64,000 nt of DNA from an uncultured Oscillospiraceae bacterium (GTDB taxonomy: Bacteria; Bacillota; Clostridia; Oscillospirales; Oscillospiraceae). Each line of letters opens with the position of its first letter. The stretch's first letter is position 1. The notes beneath the pieces were generated by a model. It saw only the letters and a list, made by a program, of their open reading frames with translations, was not told the DNA's origin and made no database searches. Positions 31,714 to 40,998 of the stretch are shown here, one piece after another. The position numbers and the translations under genes were made by a program. The DNA is taken from the NCBI GenBank assembly GCA_947632005.1, contig CANRNU010000010.1, forward strand, positions 1 through 64,000. The letters are read 5' to 3'.

Positions 31714-31825
31714 GCCTCCCCTGTGCAAGGGGAGGGGGACCGCACGAAGTGCGGTGGAGTGGTCGTCATACGATCCCTCCGTCACCGCCTGACGGCGGCG
31801 ACAGCCCCCTTTGCACAAGGGGGCC
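31714..31825. repeat. Palindrome-ended interspersed repeat, copy 2
   Basis: GCCTCCCCTGTGCAAGGGGAGG...GCCCCCTTTGCACAAGGGGGC. Confidence 0.85.
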
Positions 31826-31841
31826 TAAAAGGAGCCGTTTT

Positions 31842-33743
31842 ATGCCCGCACTGCTCGTATATCTGTTGTTTGGCCTGACGCTGTCCTGGCGCGTGCTGCC
31901 CGCCCTGCGGGGGACCGTGAAATTCTGGCTGGGCCTGGTCTTCGGCCTCATCACCCTGATGTGGCTGCCATGTCTCGCCGCCTTTTTCCTGGACTTTACC
32001 CTGCCGGCCCAATATACCGCGCTGGCCCTGGCCTTTGTGGGCACGGCCTGTCTTGCCCTGATCCGACGGAGAGAGCCGGATCAGCCGGCGCCCAAAAAGC
32101 TCTCCCTCTCCCTTCCCGGGACCAGCGACCAGATGGGACTGCTGCTGAGCCTGTTCGCCGCGGTCTTCTGCGCATATCTGCTGCACACCCATGTGCTCCT
32201 GCCCCATGCCGACGGGAGCCTCTGGGTGGGCCAGAGCACTTACGGGGACCTGGGGATGCACCTGGGCTTCGTGGAGAGCCTCTATCAACAGGGGAAATTC
32301 CCGCCGGAATACAGCATCTATCCCGGCCAGAGGATCGACTATCCCTTCCTGGTGGACGCCGCGTCTGCCAGCCTGCGGTTTTTCGGGCTGAGCCTGCGCA
32401 TGAGCGTGATCGTGCCCAGTACGGTGATGCTCTTCGCGGTATTTCTGGGCTTTTGGCTGCTGGCAGACAGCATCGCGGAAAAGCTGGCTCCCACCCTCAT
32501 GGCCTGGCTCCTGTTCGTGTGCAACGGCGGGTTCGGCTTCGTGCTCTTTCTCACGGGCAAGTACAGCTTCTCCGACCTGCTGGAGGGCTTTTACATCACG
32601 CCCACCAACCTGGTGGACGAGGACCTGCGCTGGGTGAACGTGATCTGTGATATGCTCATCCCCCAGCGGACCACCATGGCCGGCTGGTGCGTGGTCCTGG
32701 CCGCCCTGTATCTGCTCATCACGGCGCTGAAAAAGACGGTGTCGGAGGGCTCCGGCCGCCGGGAGTTTTTTGTCCTGGCCGCCGTGGCGGGCTCCATGCC
32801 CATGATCCACACCCATAGCTTCCTGGCGCTGGGCATGCTGTCGGGGGGCTGGTTCTTTGCCTTTCTGGACCAGGCCCGGAAAAATGGCCGGCTCCGGGCC
32901 CTCGTCATGAACTATGTGCTCTACGGCGGGGTGTGCATGGCCCTGGCCCTGCCTCAGCTCCTCATCTGGACCTTCGACGCGGCCAGCTCCGGCAACCTGC
33001 TGTGGATAAATCCCGGCTGGGTCCACGGGGACATGAACTGGCTGTGGTTCTGGATCGTCAACTGCGGCGTGGTATTCTGTGTCATGCTGGTCATGATGTT
33101 CTTCCTGCGTGGCAGCCGGGCACGGCTGTTCTGGGGAGCGGCGGCCCTGTTCGCGCTGTCCAATCTTGTGGCCTTCCAGCCCAACCCCTATGACAACAAT
33201 AAGCTGCTGTACATCTGGTACATGGTGGTGGACATCCTGGCCTGTACCTGGCTGTGGGAGCAGCTGACCCGCATCCGTGTCCGCGCGCTGGCCTGCGCGG
33301 CTGCCGGCGTGCTGGCAGTGCTGGGGGTCCTGTCTGGGACCATGAGCCTGCTCCGGGAGGCGGTGGGCGAATATCAGCTCCTGTCGGCCGAACAGGTGGC
33401 CGCCGCGGAGTTCATCGAGGAGAATACCCCTGCCGACAGCATCTTCCTCACCTCCACCGCCCATACCAACCCCGTCTCCGTGCTGACAGGCCGGAACATC
33501 CTGTGCGGGGCGGCCATGTATCTGTACTACCACGGCGTGGAGTACCAGGAGCGGGAAGCCCAGCTCCCCCAGATGTACCAGGGCGGGAGCGCTTTCAAGA
33601 AGTACGCCGGCGAATACGGGGTGGACTATGTGTACATCGGCAGCAGCGAGTACAGCAGCTACGCTGTGGATTATGACTATTTCGCGGAAAACTACCCCTG
33701 TATCTATCAACAGGGCGGCATCAGCATCTTCCAAATTTCGTGA
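31842..33743 (+). CDS. Polytopic membrane protein, GT-C-like glycosyltransferase candidate
   Basis: ~634 aa, many TM segments, soluble C-term; start trimmed to MPALLVYLLFG. Confidence 0.6.
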   Translation: MPALLVYLLFGLTLSWRVLPALRGTVKFWLGLVFGLITLMWLPCLAAFFLDFTLPAQYTALALAFVGTACLALIRRREPDQPAPKKLSLSLPGTSDQMGLLLSLFAAVFCAYLLHTHVLLPHADGSLWVGQSTYGDLGMHLGFVESLYQQGKFPPEYSIYPGQRIDYPFLVDAASASLRFFGLSLRMSVIVPSTVMLFAVFLGFWLLADSIAEKLAPTLMAWLLFVCNGGFGFVLFLTGKYSFSDLLEGFYITPTNLVDEDLRWVNVICDMLIPQRTTMAGWCVVLAALYLLITALKKTVSEGSGRREFFVLAAVAGSMPMIHTHSFLALGMLSGGWFFAFLDQARKNGRLRALVMNYVLYGGVCMALALPQLLIWTFDAASSGNLLWINPGWVHGDMNWLWFWIVNCGVVFCVMLVMMFFLRGSRARLFWGAAALFALSNLVAFQPNPYDNNKLLYIWYMVVDILACTWLWEQLTRIRVRALACAAAGVLAVLGVLSGTMSLLREAVGEYQLLSAEQVAAAEFIEENTPADSIFLTSTAHTNPVSVLTGRNILCGAAMYLYYHGVEYQEREAQLPQMYQGGSAFKKYAGEYGVDYVYIGSSEYSSYAVDYDYFAENYPCIYQQGGISIFQIS

Positions 33744-33821
33744 CGCTGTGCTATAATGATATCTGGTCGCGTTCATTTTACCGGACCCGGCCATTTCCCC
33801 AGTCCCAAGGAGGTAATTCAT

Positions 33822-34262
33822 ATGAGAAAGACCATTGCCATCCTCATCCTGACCGCCGTACTGATCTCATTGGCCGGCTGCGCCGGCCTGGCCCAGAAAG
33901 CCAACGAGAAGGAGGCTGCCGCCAACGCCTCGCCCGCTCCCTCTCCCACGCCGGATATGACCGACATCCTGGCCGCCTCCGCCGCCAATGCCGAGACCGC
34001 CGCCCAGACCCACACCCCGCCTGCCTCCGCCTCCAACACCCAGATCGACCAAGCTGGCTATGAGAAAGCGCAGCAGTGCGTGGGAAAGTCCCTGGAGGAG
34101 CTCTACGCGGCCATCGGCCAGCCCATCGAGGAGCCTACATACGGCCCCTCCTGCCAGCAGGAGGGCGCGGAGGACGGCATGCTCACCTACAACGGCTTTT
34201 ATGTATGGACCGTCCGCTCGGACTCCGGCGAAGTCGTCCAGGAGGTCTACGCGGACAACTGA
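33822..34262 (+). CDS. Small lipoprotein of unknown function
   Basis: Signal peptide with LAGC lipobox; strong RBS AAGGAGGTAATTCAT; Ala/Pro/Ser linker. Confidence 0.78.
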   Translation: MRKTIAILILTAVLISLAGCAGLAQKANEKEAAANASPAPSPTPDMTDILAASAANAETAAQTHTPPASASNTQIDQAGYEKAQQCVGKSLEELYAAIGQPIEEPTYGPSCQQEGAEDGMLTYNGFYVWTVRSDSGEVVQEVYADN

Positions 34263-34268
34263 TCGGAT

Positions 34269-34706
34269 ATGGATAAATTGAAGTCCCTGTACCTGAAATA
34301 TCGGGAAGTCATCAGCTACCTCTTCTTCGGCGGCCTGACCACCGTGGTGAGCTGGGGCACCTACGCCCTGTTCGTGGGCGCGCTCCATCTGGGCGTCAAC
34401 GCGGGCAATATCCTGAGCTGGATCTGCGCGGTGTCCTTTGCCTTCGTCACCAATAAGCTGTGGGTGTTCCAGTCCAGGAGCTGGCAGTGGCCGCTGTGGC
34501 TGAAGGAGGCCGCGGCCTTCTTTGGCGGGCGCATCTTCTCCGGACTGATCGAGGTGGGCGGTCTGCCGCTGCTCATCAAGATGGGCCTGAACCAGAGCCT
34601 CTTCGGCGTGGAGGGCTCCGCAGCCAAGCTCGTCGTCAGCGTCGTTGTCACCATTCTCAACTACGTCATCTCCAAGCTGCTGGTCTTCCAAAAGAAAAAG
34701 CCGTAG
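34269..34706 (+). CDS. GtrA family protein
   Basis: 145 aa, four TM; SYLFFGGLTTVVSWGTYALFV...FVTNKLWVFQSRSW. Confidence 0.92.
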   Translation: MDKLKSLYLKYREVISYLFFGGLTTVVSWGTYALFVGALHLGVNAGNILSWICAVSFAFVTNKLWVFQSRSWQWPLWLKEAAAFFGGRIFSGLIEVGGLPLLIKMGLNQSLFGVEGSAAKLVVSVVVTILNYVISKLLVFQKKKP

Positions 34707-34739
34707 CGGCACGACAAAAAAGAGACATCCCCTGCCCGT

Positions 34740-35078
34740 TGTGTACCGGCCCAGGAGGAACGGACAGGGAAAAGAAAAGCTCCCTGAGTAGGAAAAAGGA
34801 ATTAAGCGGTGTGGCGCAGCGAGAGCGGCGCCACACCAGTCTTTAACTGGATGCGCTCATGGTTGTAGAAATGGATGAAGCTGTCAATGCGTTCATTGGC
34901 CTCCCGGAATGTTTTCGGCTTGTGCCTGTAAATGCGCTCTGTATTTGCAGAATTACCGGCTCAAGTTCCTTTACATGTGTATACTTCCGTTTTCCCATAA
35001 CAATACCCCCTGTCGTAGTTGTTCTCCTACAACAGGGGGCTTCTTGTCTACTGTCCGTTCCTCCTGGGCCGGTACACA
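34740..35078. mobile_element. Internally deleted IS3-family element (non-autonomous remnant), inverted relative to the copy at 52996
   Basis: Perfect 28-bp inverted arms TGTGTACCGGCCCAGGAGGAACGGACAG / CTGTCCGTTCCTCCTGGGCCGGTACACA; interior matches both ends of the full-length copy with a junction near 34941. Confidence 0.85.
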
Positions 35079-35107
35079 GCGCCGTCCGGGGGCTTTTGTT
35101 CGGAGGC

Positions 35108-36667
35108 TCAGAGCAGGTTTTCCAGCTTCACGATCATGACCCCTTTGATGATCTGACAAAAGCCGTCCTGGGGATAGACCGGCATGCGCCGGACGTCGCG
35201 CCAGATCGTGTATTCCGTGAGGGCGCCCTGGTCTGTGACCAGATTGATCTCCTGGCCGAGTTTTGTGCGGCAGAACGCCCGGAATGTCGTCAGATAGGAA
35301 AAGGCGTTCCTGCTGGTGGAGTGTGCGCCGACTATGTCCGCGTCGAAGGGGAAATCGTCGGTCTGCCGGGCCAGCTTGGAATTGCGGAAATCCCCGATCA
35401 CCGCCACAGGGGTGACGCCGGCCTCATAGCCCTCCGTCTTTTCCATCTCGGTCAGGATGGAGTAGGCGTACATATCAGCGGAATCGCTCAGCAATTGTTT
35501 GTGGAAATAGATGCCGTTGGCACAGACGATGCTTCGCACTAAGACGAGCGCCAGCAGGCAGAGCACAGTTTTCCGCAGAATGGACCCTGCCCTGGCCGGA
35601 AGGGCAGCGACCGTCTGTTCCTCCTGGAAGGGGAGCAGGAACAGGACATAGACCAAAAAGAAGCTGAAGATCATGAGCTCGTGGACCCAGTTGGTGAGGA
35701 TATACATGAGCCCCAGCCCCAGGGGAAGGATGGCTGCGCAGGCCAGCAGCGCCGCAAGCTCCAGGCCCCGGATATGACGCTGTCGGAGCAGCAGGAGCCA
35801 TGCCGCCGCGCCGGCGGCCATGATCAAAAATGTGCAGATGAAGGAAAACACAGAGTTATAGCTGTGCTGCAGGTCGAAGAAGAAACCAAGAAAGCCCCGG
35901 TATGTGCGGGGGATGCTCTTCACCTTGCTCAGAAGGCCGGTCTCCAGTATGGCGTCGGGCCGGTTGTAGCCGGTGGACATGGCGGTGCCGGTCAGGCGCT
36001 GTATGAGAATTGTGAGGCAGTACCACATGACCATGCCGGCCAGAAGGCTGAGCGCGCAGCGCAGGGCCCATTTCCACAGAGAAGCTACGCGCTGGCCCTC
36101 GGACAGCTTCTGGATGAGCAAGAGGAGGAGAAGGCCGATGGCCACGTCGATGTATGCCTGATACAGCCCTATGCACATGACGAACAGGGGGATCGAGAAG
36201 AGGAAGCCGCGCTTCGGGAATCGCTGCCACATCCAGGCCCCGGCGCAGCTGAAAAACAGCGACAGGAGATACGGGTCGGAGGCATAGAGATATGTCGCGT
36301 TGGTGGCGGTGACGGCCAGGTTGGTGGCAAAGACGCCGCACAGGGCAGCCAGCAGCAGCGGCTTTCGGATGTTCAGCATCGACGCGACCAGATAGGAGGA
36401 ACCTGCCAGGTACAGGATGGACAGCATGCCGATGAGCCAGGGCGCGTGATAGACGCCACGGAGGGCATAGTATAGGGGAAGCATGAAGCGGCCATTCTGG
36501 ATGTAGCCAGAGGAGGCGTCCTGCAGGAAGACCCCGGAAGAATCGTGGCTTGGCATCAGGTGAAAATACGCATAGGCGTGAGCCGCCAGGCAGAAAAACA
36601 GGGTATAGAGAAAGACCTGCTTGATCCGGGAAATGTCGCTGTGAAGTTCTTCTTTTAACTCTTTCAC
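35108..36667 (-). CDS. GtrII-like glucosyltransferase domain membrane protein
   Basis: 519 aa polytopic, SHDSSGVFLQDASSGYIQNGRFMLPL... and YLYASDPYLLSLFFSCAGAWMW are GtrII-like; GTG start. Confidence 0.72.
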   Translation of the reverse strand: MKELKEELHSDISRIKQVFLYTLFFCLAAHAYAYFHLMPSHDSSGVFLQDASSGYIQNGRFMLPLYYALRGVYHAPWLIGMLSILYLAGSSYLVASMLNIRKPLLLAALCGVFATNLAVTATNATYLYASDPYLLSLFFSCAGAWMWQRFPKRGFLFSIPLFVMCIGLYQAYIDVAIGLLLLLLIQKLSEGQRVASLWKWALRCALSLLAGMVMWYCLTILIQRLTGTAMSTGYNRPDAILETGLLSKVKSIPRTYRGFLGFFFDLQHSYNSVFSFICTFLIMAAGAAAWLLLLRQRHIRGLELAALLACAAILPLGLGLMYILTNWVHELMIFSFFLVYVLFLLPFQEEQTVAALPARAGSILRKTVLCLLALVLVRSIVCANGIYFHKQLLSDSADMYAYSILTEMEKTEGYEAGVTPVAVIGDFRNSKLARQTDDFPFDADIVGAHSTSRNAFSYLTTFRAFCRTKLGQEINLVTDQGALTEYTIWRDVRRMPVYPQDGFCQIIKGVMIVKLENLL

Positions 36668-36678
36668 TGTGCGTCTCC

Positions 36679-37947
36679 TTAAAATACCTTCTCGTAGCAC
36701 ACCCGGACCGGGTCGTGCTCCACCGTGTCGGTGAGGGTCACCTGGCCGCAGTATGCGTAGCCCCGCTTTTCCAAGAGCCGGCGCATGGCCCGATTGTCGG
36801 CGTGGGTGTCCACCCGGACGGAGGCAAAGCCCCGGCCCAGAGCCAGGTCCTCGCACAGCTGCATCATCTCATCCGCCAGACCCCGGCCCCGGTAGGCGGC
36901 CTTTACCGCCGTCCGGTGGATGGTGGCGTAATCGGCGCCGTCCGCTGTGAGCCAGGCCCCGCGGATGGCGGGATAGTCCGGCTCCGGCCGGCCATACAGG
37001 GTGATGACCCCGGCGGGGGCGCCCTCATGGGTGAACAGCCAGCAGGACCCCTCTTCTATATCCCGGCGGAAGACCGCCGCATTGGGAAAGTCGTCCTGCC
37101 ACTGATCCACGCCGCACTCCTTCATGTAGGCACTGGCCTCCGCCGTGATGGCCAGCAGCGCCGGGATGTCCTCCGGTTCGGCGGGGCGGCAGTCGTAGAC
37201 AAGGGGCTCCCGGCCTGTGAGGCGCAGAACGGTCATCTTGTCCGCCTCCGTCTGGGGCTGGAAGGCGTCGAACAGGTCTGGCCGCCGCTCCTTGGTCCGG
37301 ATGAGCTGCTGCTCCCGCCGCCACGCCTCGATGTCCTTGTGGACCCCGTTTCGCAGCACTTCCGGCACGGTCAGACCCTCCCAGGTCTCCGGCCGGGTGT
37401 ACTGGGGGTACTCCAGAAGCCCGTCCCAATGGCTCTCACCCATGTAGCACGCCGGGTCCGACAGCACCCCGGGCACCATCCGGCAGACACTGTCCGCGAT
37501 GGCCATGGCCGGGATCTCCCCGCCGGTCAGCACAAAGTCGCCGATGCTCAGCTCCTCGTCGCAGCACGCCTGGATGAACCGCTCGTCCACGCCCTCGTAG
37601 TGGCCGCAGACCAGCACCAGATGGTCGTACTCCGATACCAGCCGCCGGGCGTGGCCCTGGTCGAACCGGGCCCCCTGGGGGGACATATAGATGACCCGCC
37701 GTTTCCGTTCGCCTGCCTGCGCTGTCACCCAGTCCAGACAGGATTTGAGGGGCTGGGCCATCATCACGCAGCCCCAGCCGCCGCCGTAGGGGTAATCGTC
37801 CACCTGCTGCTGTTTGTTGTCGGTGAAGTCCCGTATCTGTATGCAGTTGATCTCAATGAGCCCTTTCCGCGCCGCCCGCCCCAGGATAGACGCCTCCATC
37901 ATGGGCCGCACCGCGTCGGGGAAGAGGGTGAGGATGTCGATGCGCAT
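36679..37947 (-). CDS. trmD: tRNA (guanine-N1)-methyltransferase TrmD fused to C-terminal GNAT acetyltransferase
   Basis: One ORF of 422 aa: MRIDILTLFPDAV...CGHYEGVDERF...SIGDFVLTGGE (TrmD), then ...YRGRGLADEMMQLCEDLALGRGFASVRVDTHADNRAMRRLLEKRGY (GNAT). Confidence 0.92.
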   Translation of the reverse strand: MRIDILTLFPDAVRPMMEASILGRAARKGLIEINCIQIRDFTDNKQQQVDDYPYGGGWGCVMMAQPLKSCLDWVTAQAGERKRRVIYMSPQGARFDQGHARRLVSEYDHLVLVCGHYEGVDERFIQACCDEELSIGDFVLTGGEIPAMAIADSVCRMVPGVLSDPACYMGESHWDGLLEYPQYTRPETWEGLTVPEVLRNGVHKDIEAWRREQQLIRTKERRPDLFDAFQPQTEADKMTVLRLTGREPLVYDCRPAEPEDIPALLAITAEASAYMKECGVDQWQDDFPNAAVFRRDIEEGSCWLFTHEGAPAGVITLYGRPEPDYPAIRGAWLTADGADYATIHRTAVKAAYRGRGLADEMMQLCEDLALGRGFASVRVDTHADNRAMRRLLEKRGYAYCGQVTLTDTVEHDPVRVCYEKVF

Positions 37948-38093
37948 AAAGCTCGCTCCGTATGCAGATTTCGCTGTCCAGTATAGCACGGCCCGATGGA
38001 AAAATCCACCGGGCTGCCTCTTATTCTTTTGTCAGCCGGCTATGCCTGCGGCGCGGCCAATGGAAAGTTGTTGCCGTCACCGCCGGACCAAAA

Positions 38094-38228
38094 GCCTCCC
38101 CTGTGCAAGGGGAGGGGGACCGCGCGAAGTGCGGTGGAAGGGTTGTTACCAGTCTTGGAAGATATCCCGGCTTGGTAACAATCCCTCAGTCTCGCTTCGC
38201 TCGACAGCCCCCTTTGCACAAGGGGGCC
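38094..38228. repeat. Palindrome-ended interspersed repeat, copy 3
   Basis: GCCTCCCCTGTGCAAGGGGAGG...GCCCCCTTTGCACAAGGGGGC with internal TTGTTACCA/TGGTAACAA inverted repeat. Confidence 0.85.
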
Positions 38229-38266
38229 TTTCAACGCGGTGCTCCCGCGGCGCGGCAGATGGAGAT

Positions 38267-38497
38267 CTAATGCTGTTTTGACTTCTGTCGTATGATCAGC
38301 TTTATGATGATCGCGGCGGCCAAAACGACAACCGTTTCTATACCGGAGACCAAAATGCTTGTGTACCACGGCGCAGATTGCATGGCATATAGATCGGGAT
38401 GCATCTTAAAATCCCAGAATACGTATATCCCGTGCCCGATAAAAACGCCAACAAAAGCACCAATGAGCGCATTCAAGACCCGGTCAAGCTTTTTCAT
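38267..38497 (-). CDS. Small two-TM membrane protein
   Basis: MKKLDRVLNALIGAFVGVFIGHGIYVFW...; 76 aa, two hydrophobic helices. Confidence 0.55.
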   Translation of the reverse strand: MKKLDRVLNALIGAFVGVFIGHGIYVFWDFKMHPDLYAMQSAPWYTSILVSGIETVVVLAAAIIIKLIIRQKSKQH

Positions 38498-38570
38498 GTC
38501 TGTCACTCCCGCGCTGCCTCTCTGCAATGGCATGAAGGGAGACGCCAGAACGCCTCCCTTGGATATTCCC

Positions 38571-39056
38571 TTACATCCCGTCGATCAATCGCACGGTGAC
38601 GACGCCGGCGTCGGGGTCTTTGTTCAAGACAAAGGCCGGCACGTCGGGGATGAGTATCTCCCGGTCCCCCTTCACCACCAGTACGCTGGCGGCGGGCTCG
38701 GGCATCACGTCCTCCAGAACGCCCAGTTCGCGCCCGGTCTCGTCCACGACCTTCGCGCCCAGAATATCCTGCAAAAACACCGCGCCGGGCGGCAGCTTCG
38801 CCTCGTCCCGGTCGATGAAGAGCACCTTGCCCTTCAAAGCCATGGCGGCGTTCACGTCGTCCACGCCCTCCAGGGAGGCGATGCACATATCCTTATGGAC
38901 CCGGCAGGAGCGGACCTTTACCGGCGCGCCGTCCAGATAAAACCGGCGGAAGCGGGTCAGAAACGCCGCCTCGTCCGCCCAGGGCTGGATGCGCACCTCG
39001 CCCCGGACGCCGTGGGTGTTCACGATCTGCCCCGCCTCCAAGTATTGCTTTTTCAA
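38571..39056 (-). CDS. rimM: Ribosome maturation factor RimM
   Basis: GQIVNTHGVRGEVRIQPW...; PRC-barrel C-term; overlaps the KH gene. Confidence 0.96.
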   Translation of the reverse strand: MKKQYLEAGQIVNTHGVRGEVRIQPWADEAAFLTRFRRFYLDGAPVKVRSCRVHKDMCIASLEGVDDVNAAMALKGKVLFIDRDEAKLPPGAVFLQDILGAKVVDETGRELGVLEDVMPEPAASVLVVKGDREILIPDVPAFVLNKDPDAGVVTVRLIDGM

Positions 39057-39286
39057 TCCAGGATATCCACGGTGACCTTCTTGCCCTGACGCTGGGCCAC
39101 CGCCTTCATGAGCACCCGGATCTGGCGCACGATCCGGCCCTGACGGCCGATGACCTTGCCCATGTCCCCGTCGGCCACCCGTACCTCGAACACAGTGCCG
39201 CCGCCGGCGGCGGTGTGCTCGTCCACGGTGACCTGGTCAGGGTTGTCCACCAGGCTTTGGATGATATAGGTCAGAAGTTCCTTCAT
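39053..39286 (-). CDS. khpA: KH domain RNA-binding protein (KhpA)
   Basis: 77 aa; VADGDMGKVIGRQGRIVRQIRVLMKAVA KH motif. Confidence 0.95.
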   Translation of the reverse strand: MKELLTYIIQSLVDNPDQVTVDEHTAAGGGTVFEVRVADGDMGKVIGRQGRIVRQIRVLMKAVAQRQGKKVTVDILD

Positions 39287-39301
39287 GGGGGCGCTCCTGC
39301 C

Positions 39302-39595
39302 TTATTCCGCCGGCTCGGTCTCGACCGGGGTCTCAGGCTGGGCGGTCTCGGCGGGCTTCTGGGCCTCGGCCAGCTTCAGAAGGCCGCGGACGGTATCGGT
39401 GGGCTGAGCGCCGCAGCCGATCCAGTACTTGGCGCGCTCCAGGTCGATGTTGATGGCGGCGGGCTTGGCCATGGGGTCATAGGTGCCCAGCTCCTCGATG
39501 TTCCGGCCGTCCCGGGGAGAGCGGCTGTCCGCCACCACGATGCGGTAATAGGGAGCCTTCTTCGCGCCCTGTCTCTTCAGACGAATTTTGACCAT
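39302..39595 (-). CDS. rpsP: 30S ribosomal protein S16
   Basis: [41 protein letters not shown]. Confidence 0.98.
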   Translation of the reverse strand: MVKIRLKRQGAKKAPYYRIVVADSRSPRDGRNIEELGTYDPMAKPAAINIDLERAKYWIGCGAQPTDTVRGLLKLAEAQKPAETAQPETPVETEPAE

Positions 39596-39657
39596 TTCTT
39601 GTTTTCCTCCAAAATATTGTGAGATTTTATTTTTCAAATCCGCTTGGAATTTTGAAA

Positions 39658-40998
39658 TCACATACCGAACATGCCCATGCGCTTGGCCATTTTCCGGCCT
39701 TTCCGGGAGCCGGACATCTGCTTCATCATGGCGTTCATGGCGTCAAAGCCCTTCAAAAGCCGGTTGATCTCCACCACGCTGGTGCCGGAGCCTGCGGCGA
39801 TGCGTCTTTTCCGGCTGGCGTTCAGGATGGCGGGGTTGGCCCGCTCCTTGGCGGTCATGGACAGGATGATGGCCTCGGTCCGGGCCATGGCCTTGGGGTC
39901 CAGCTTGGCCCCCTTCAGGGCCTTGGCGTCCAGGCCGGGCACCATGCCCAGGATGTCCTCCAGGTCGCCCATGTCCTTCATAGACCGCAGCTGCTCCAGA
40001 TAGTCCTGGAGTGTGAAGCGGTTTTTCATGAGCTTCTCGGCCATCTCCGCGGCCTTCTTCTCATCCACCGCCTGCTCGGCCTTCTCGATGAGGGTCAGCA
40101 CATCGCCCATGCCCAGGATGCGGCTGGCCATCCGGTCCGGGTGGAACACCTCGATGGCGTCCAGCTTCTCCCCGGTGCCCACGAATTTCACGGGCTTGCC
40201 GGTGACGGCCCGGACGGAGAGGGCCGCGCCGCCCCGGGCGTCGCCGTCCAGCTTGGTGAGCATCACCCCGGTGATGCCCAGGGCCTCGTCAAAGGCGCTG
40301 GCCGCGTTCACCGCGTCCTGGCCGGTCATGGCGTCCACCGTGAGAAGGATCTCCGCCGGGTCCACCGCCGCCTTGATGCGCTTGAGCTCCTCCATCAGAG
40401 CCTCGTCCACGTGCAGGCGGCCGGCGGTGTCCAGGAATACCAGGTCATTGCCGTGGCGCCGGGCGTGTTCGATGGCGGCCTTGGCGATGTCCACCGGGTC
40501 TGCCTGCCCCATCTGGAACACGGGCACGCCCACCTGGGCCCCCACGGTCTCCAGCTGCTTGATGGCGGCGGGGCGGTATACGTCGCAGGCGGCCAGCAGA
40601 GGCCGCTTGTTCTGCTGCTTTTTCACGAAGGCGGCCAGCTTGGCCGTGTTGGTGGTCTTGCCCGCGCCCTGCAGGCCCACCACCATCACCACGCTGGGTA
40701 CCTTGGAGGAGTAGTTGAGCCGAACGGCCTGGCCGCCCATGAGGGCGGTCATCTCCTCGTTGACGATCTTGATGACCATCTGGGCGGGGTTCAGGCTCTC
40801 CAAGATCTCCTGGCCGGCGGCCTTTTCCGAGACGGTCTTCACAAAGTCCTTCACGACTTTGTAGCTCACGTCCGCCTCCAGCAGCACCATCCGCACCTGC
40901 CGCATGGCGTCCTTGATGTCCGCCTGGGAAAGCCGGCCCTTGCCCCGGAGCTTTTTGAAGATGCCGTTCAGTTTTTCCGATAAGCTCTCGAATGCCAT
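39658..40998 (-). CDS. ffh: Signal recognition particle protein Ffh
   Basis: [35 protein letters not shown]; Met-rich M domain. Confidence 0.98.
   Translation of the reverse strand: MAFESLSEKLNGIFKKLRGKGRLSQADIKDAMRQVRMVLLEADVSYKVVKDFVKTVSEKAAGQEILESLNPAQMVIKIVNEEMTALMGGQAVRLNYSSKVPSVVMVVGLQGAGKTTNTAKLAAFVKKQQNKRPLLAACDVYRPAAIKQLETVGAQVGVPVFQMGQADPVDIAKAAIEHARRHGNDLVFLDTAGRLHVDEALMEELKRIKAAVDPAEILLTVDAMTGQDAVNAASAFDEALGITGVMLTKLDGDARGGAALSVRAVTGKPVKFVGTGEKLDAIEVFHPDRMASRILGMGDVLTLIEKAEQAVDEKKAAEMAEKLMKNRFTLQDYLEQLRSMKDMGDLEDILGMVPGLDAKALKGAKLDPKAMARTEAIILSMTAKERANPAILNASRKRRIAAGSGTSVVEINRLLKGFDAMNAMMKQMSGSRKGRKMAKRMGMFGM

Noticed and set aside
34859-35542. 227-aa + strand ORF
   Set aside because: Starts in the deleted IS remnant and continues antisense to the GtrII-like gene; chimeric and without motifs.
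37814-38281. ORFs encoding SLPCARGGGPREVRWKG-type peptides
   Set aside because: Derived from the palindromic interspersed repeat; no RBS and overlaps the trmD promoter side.
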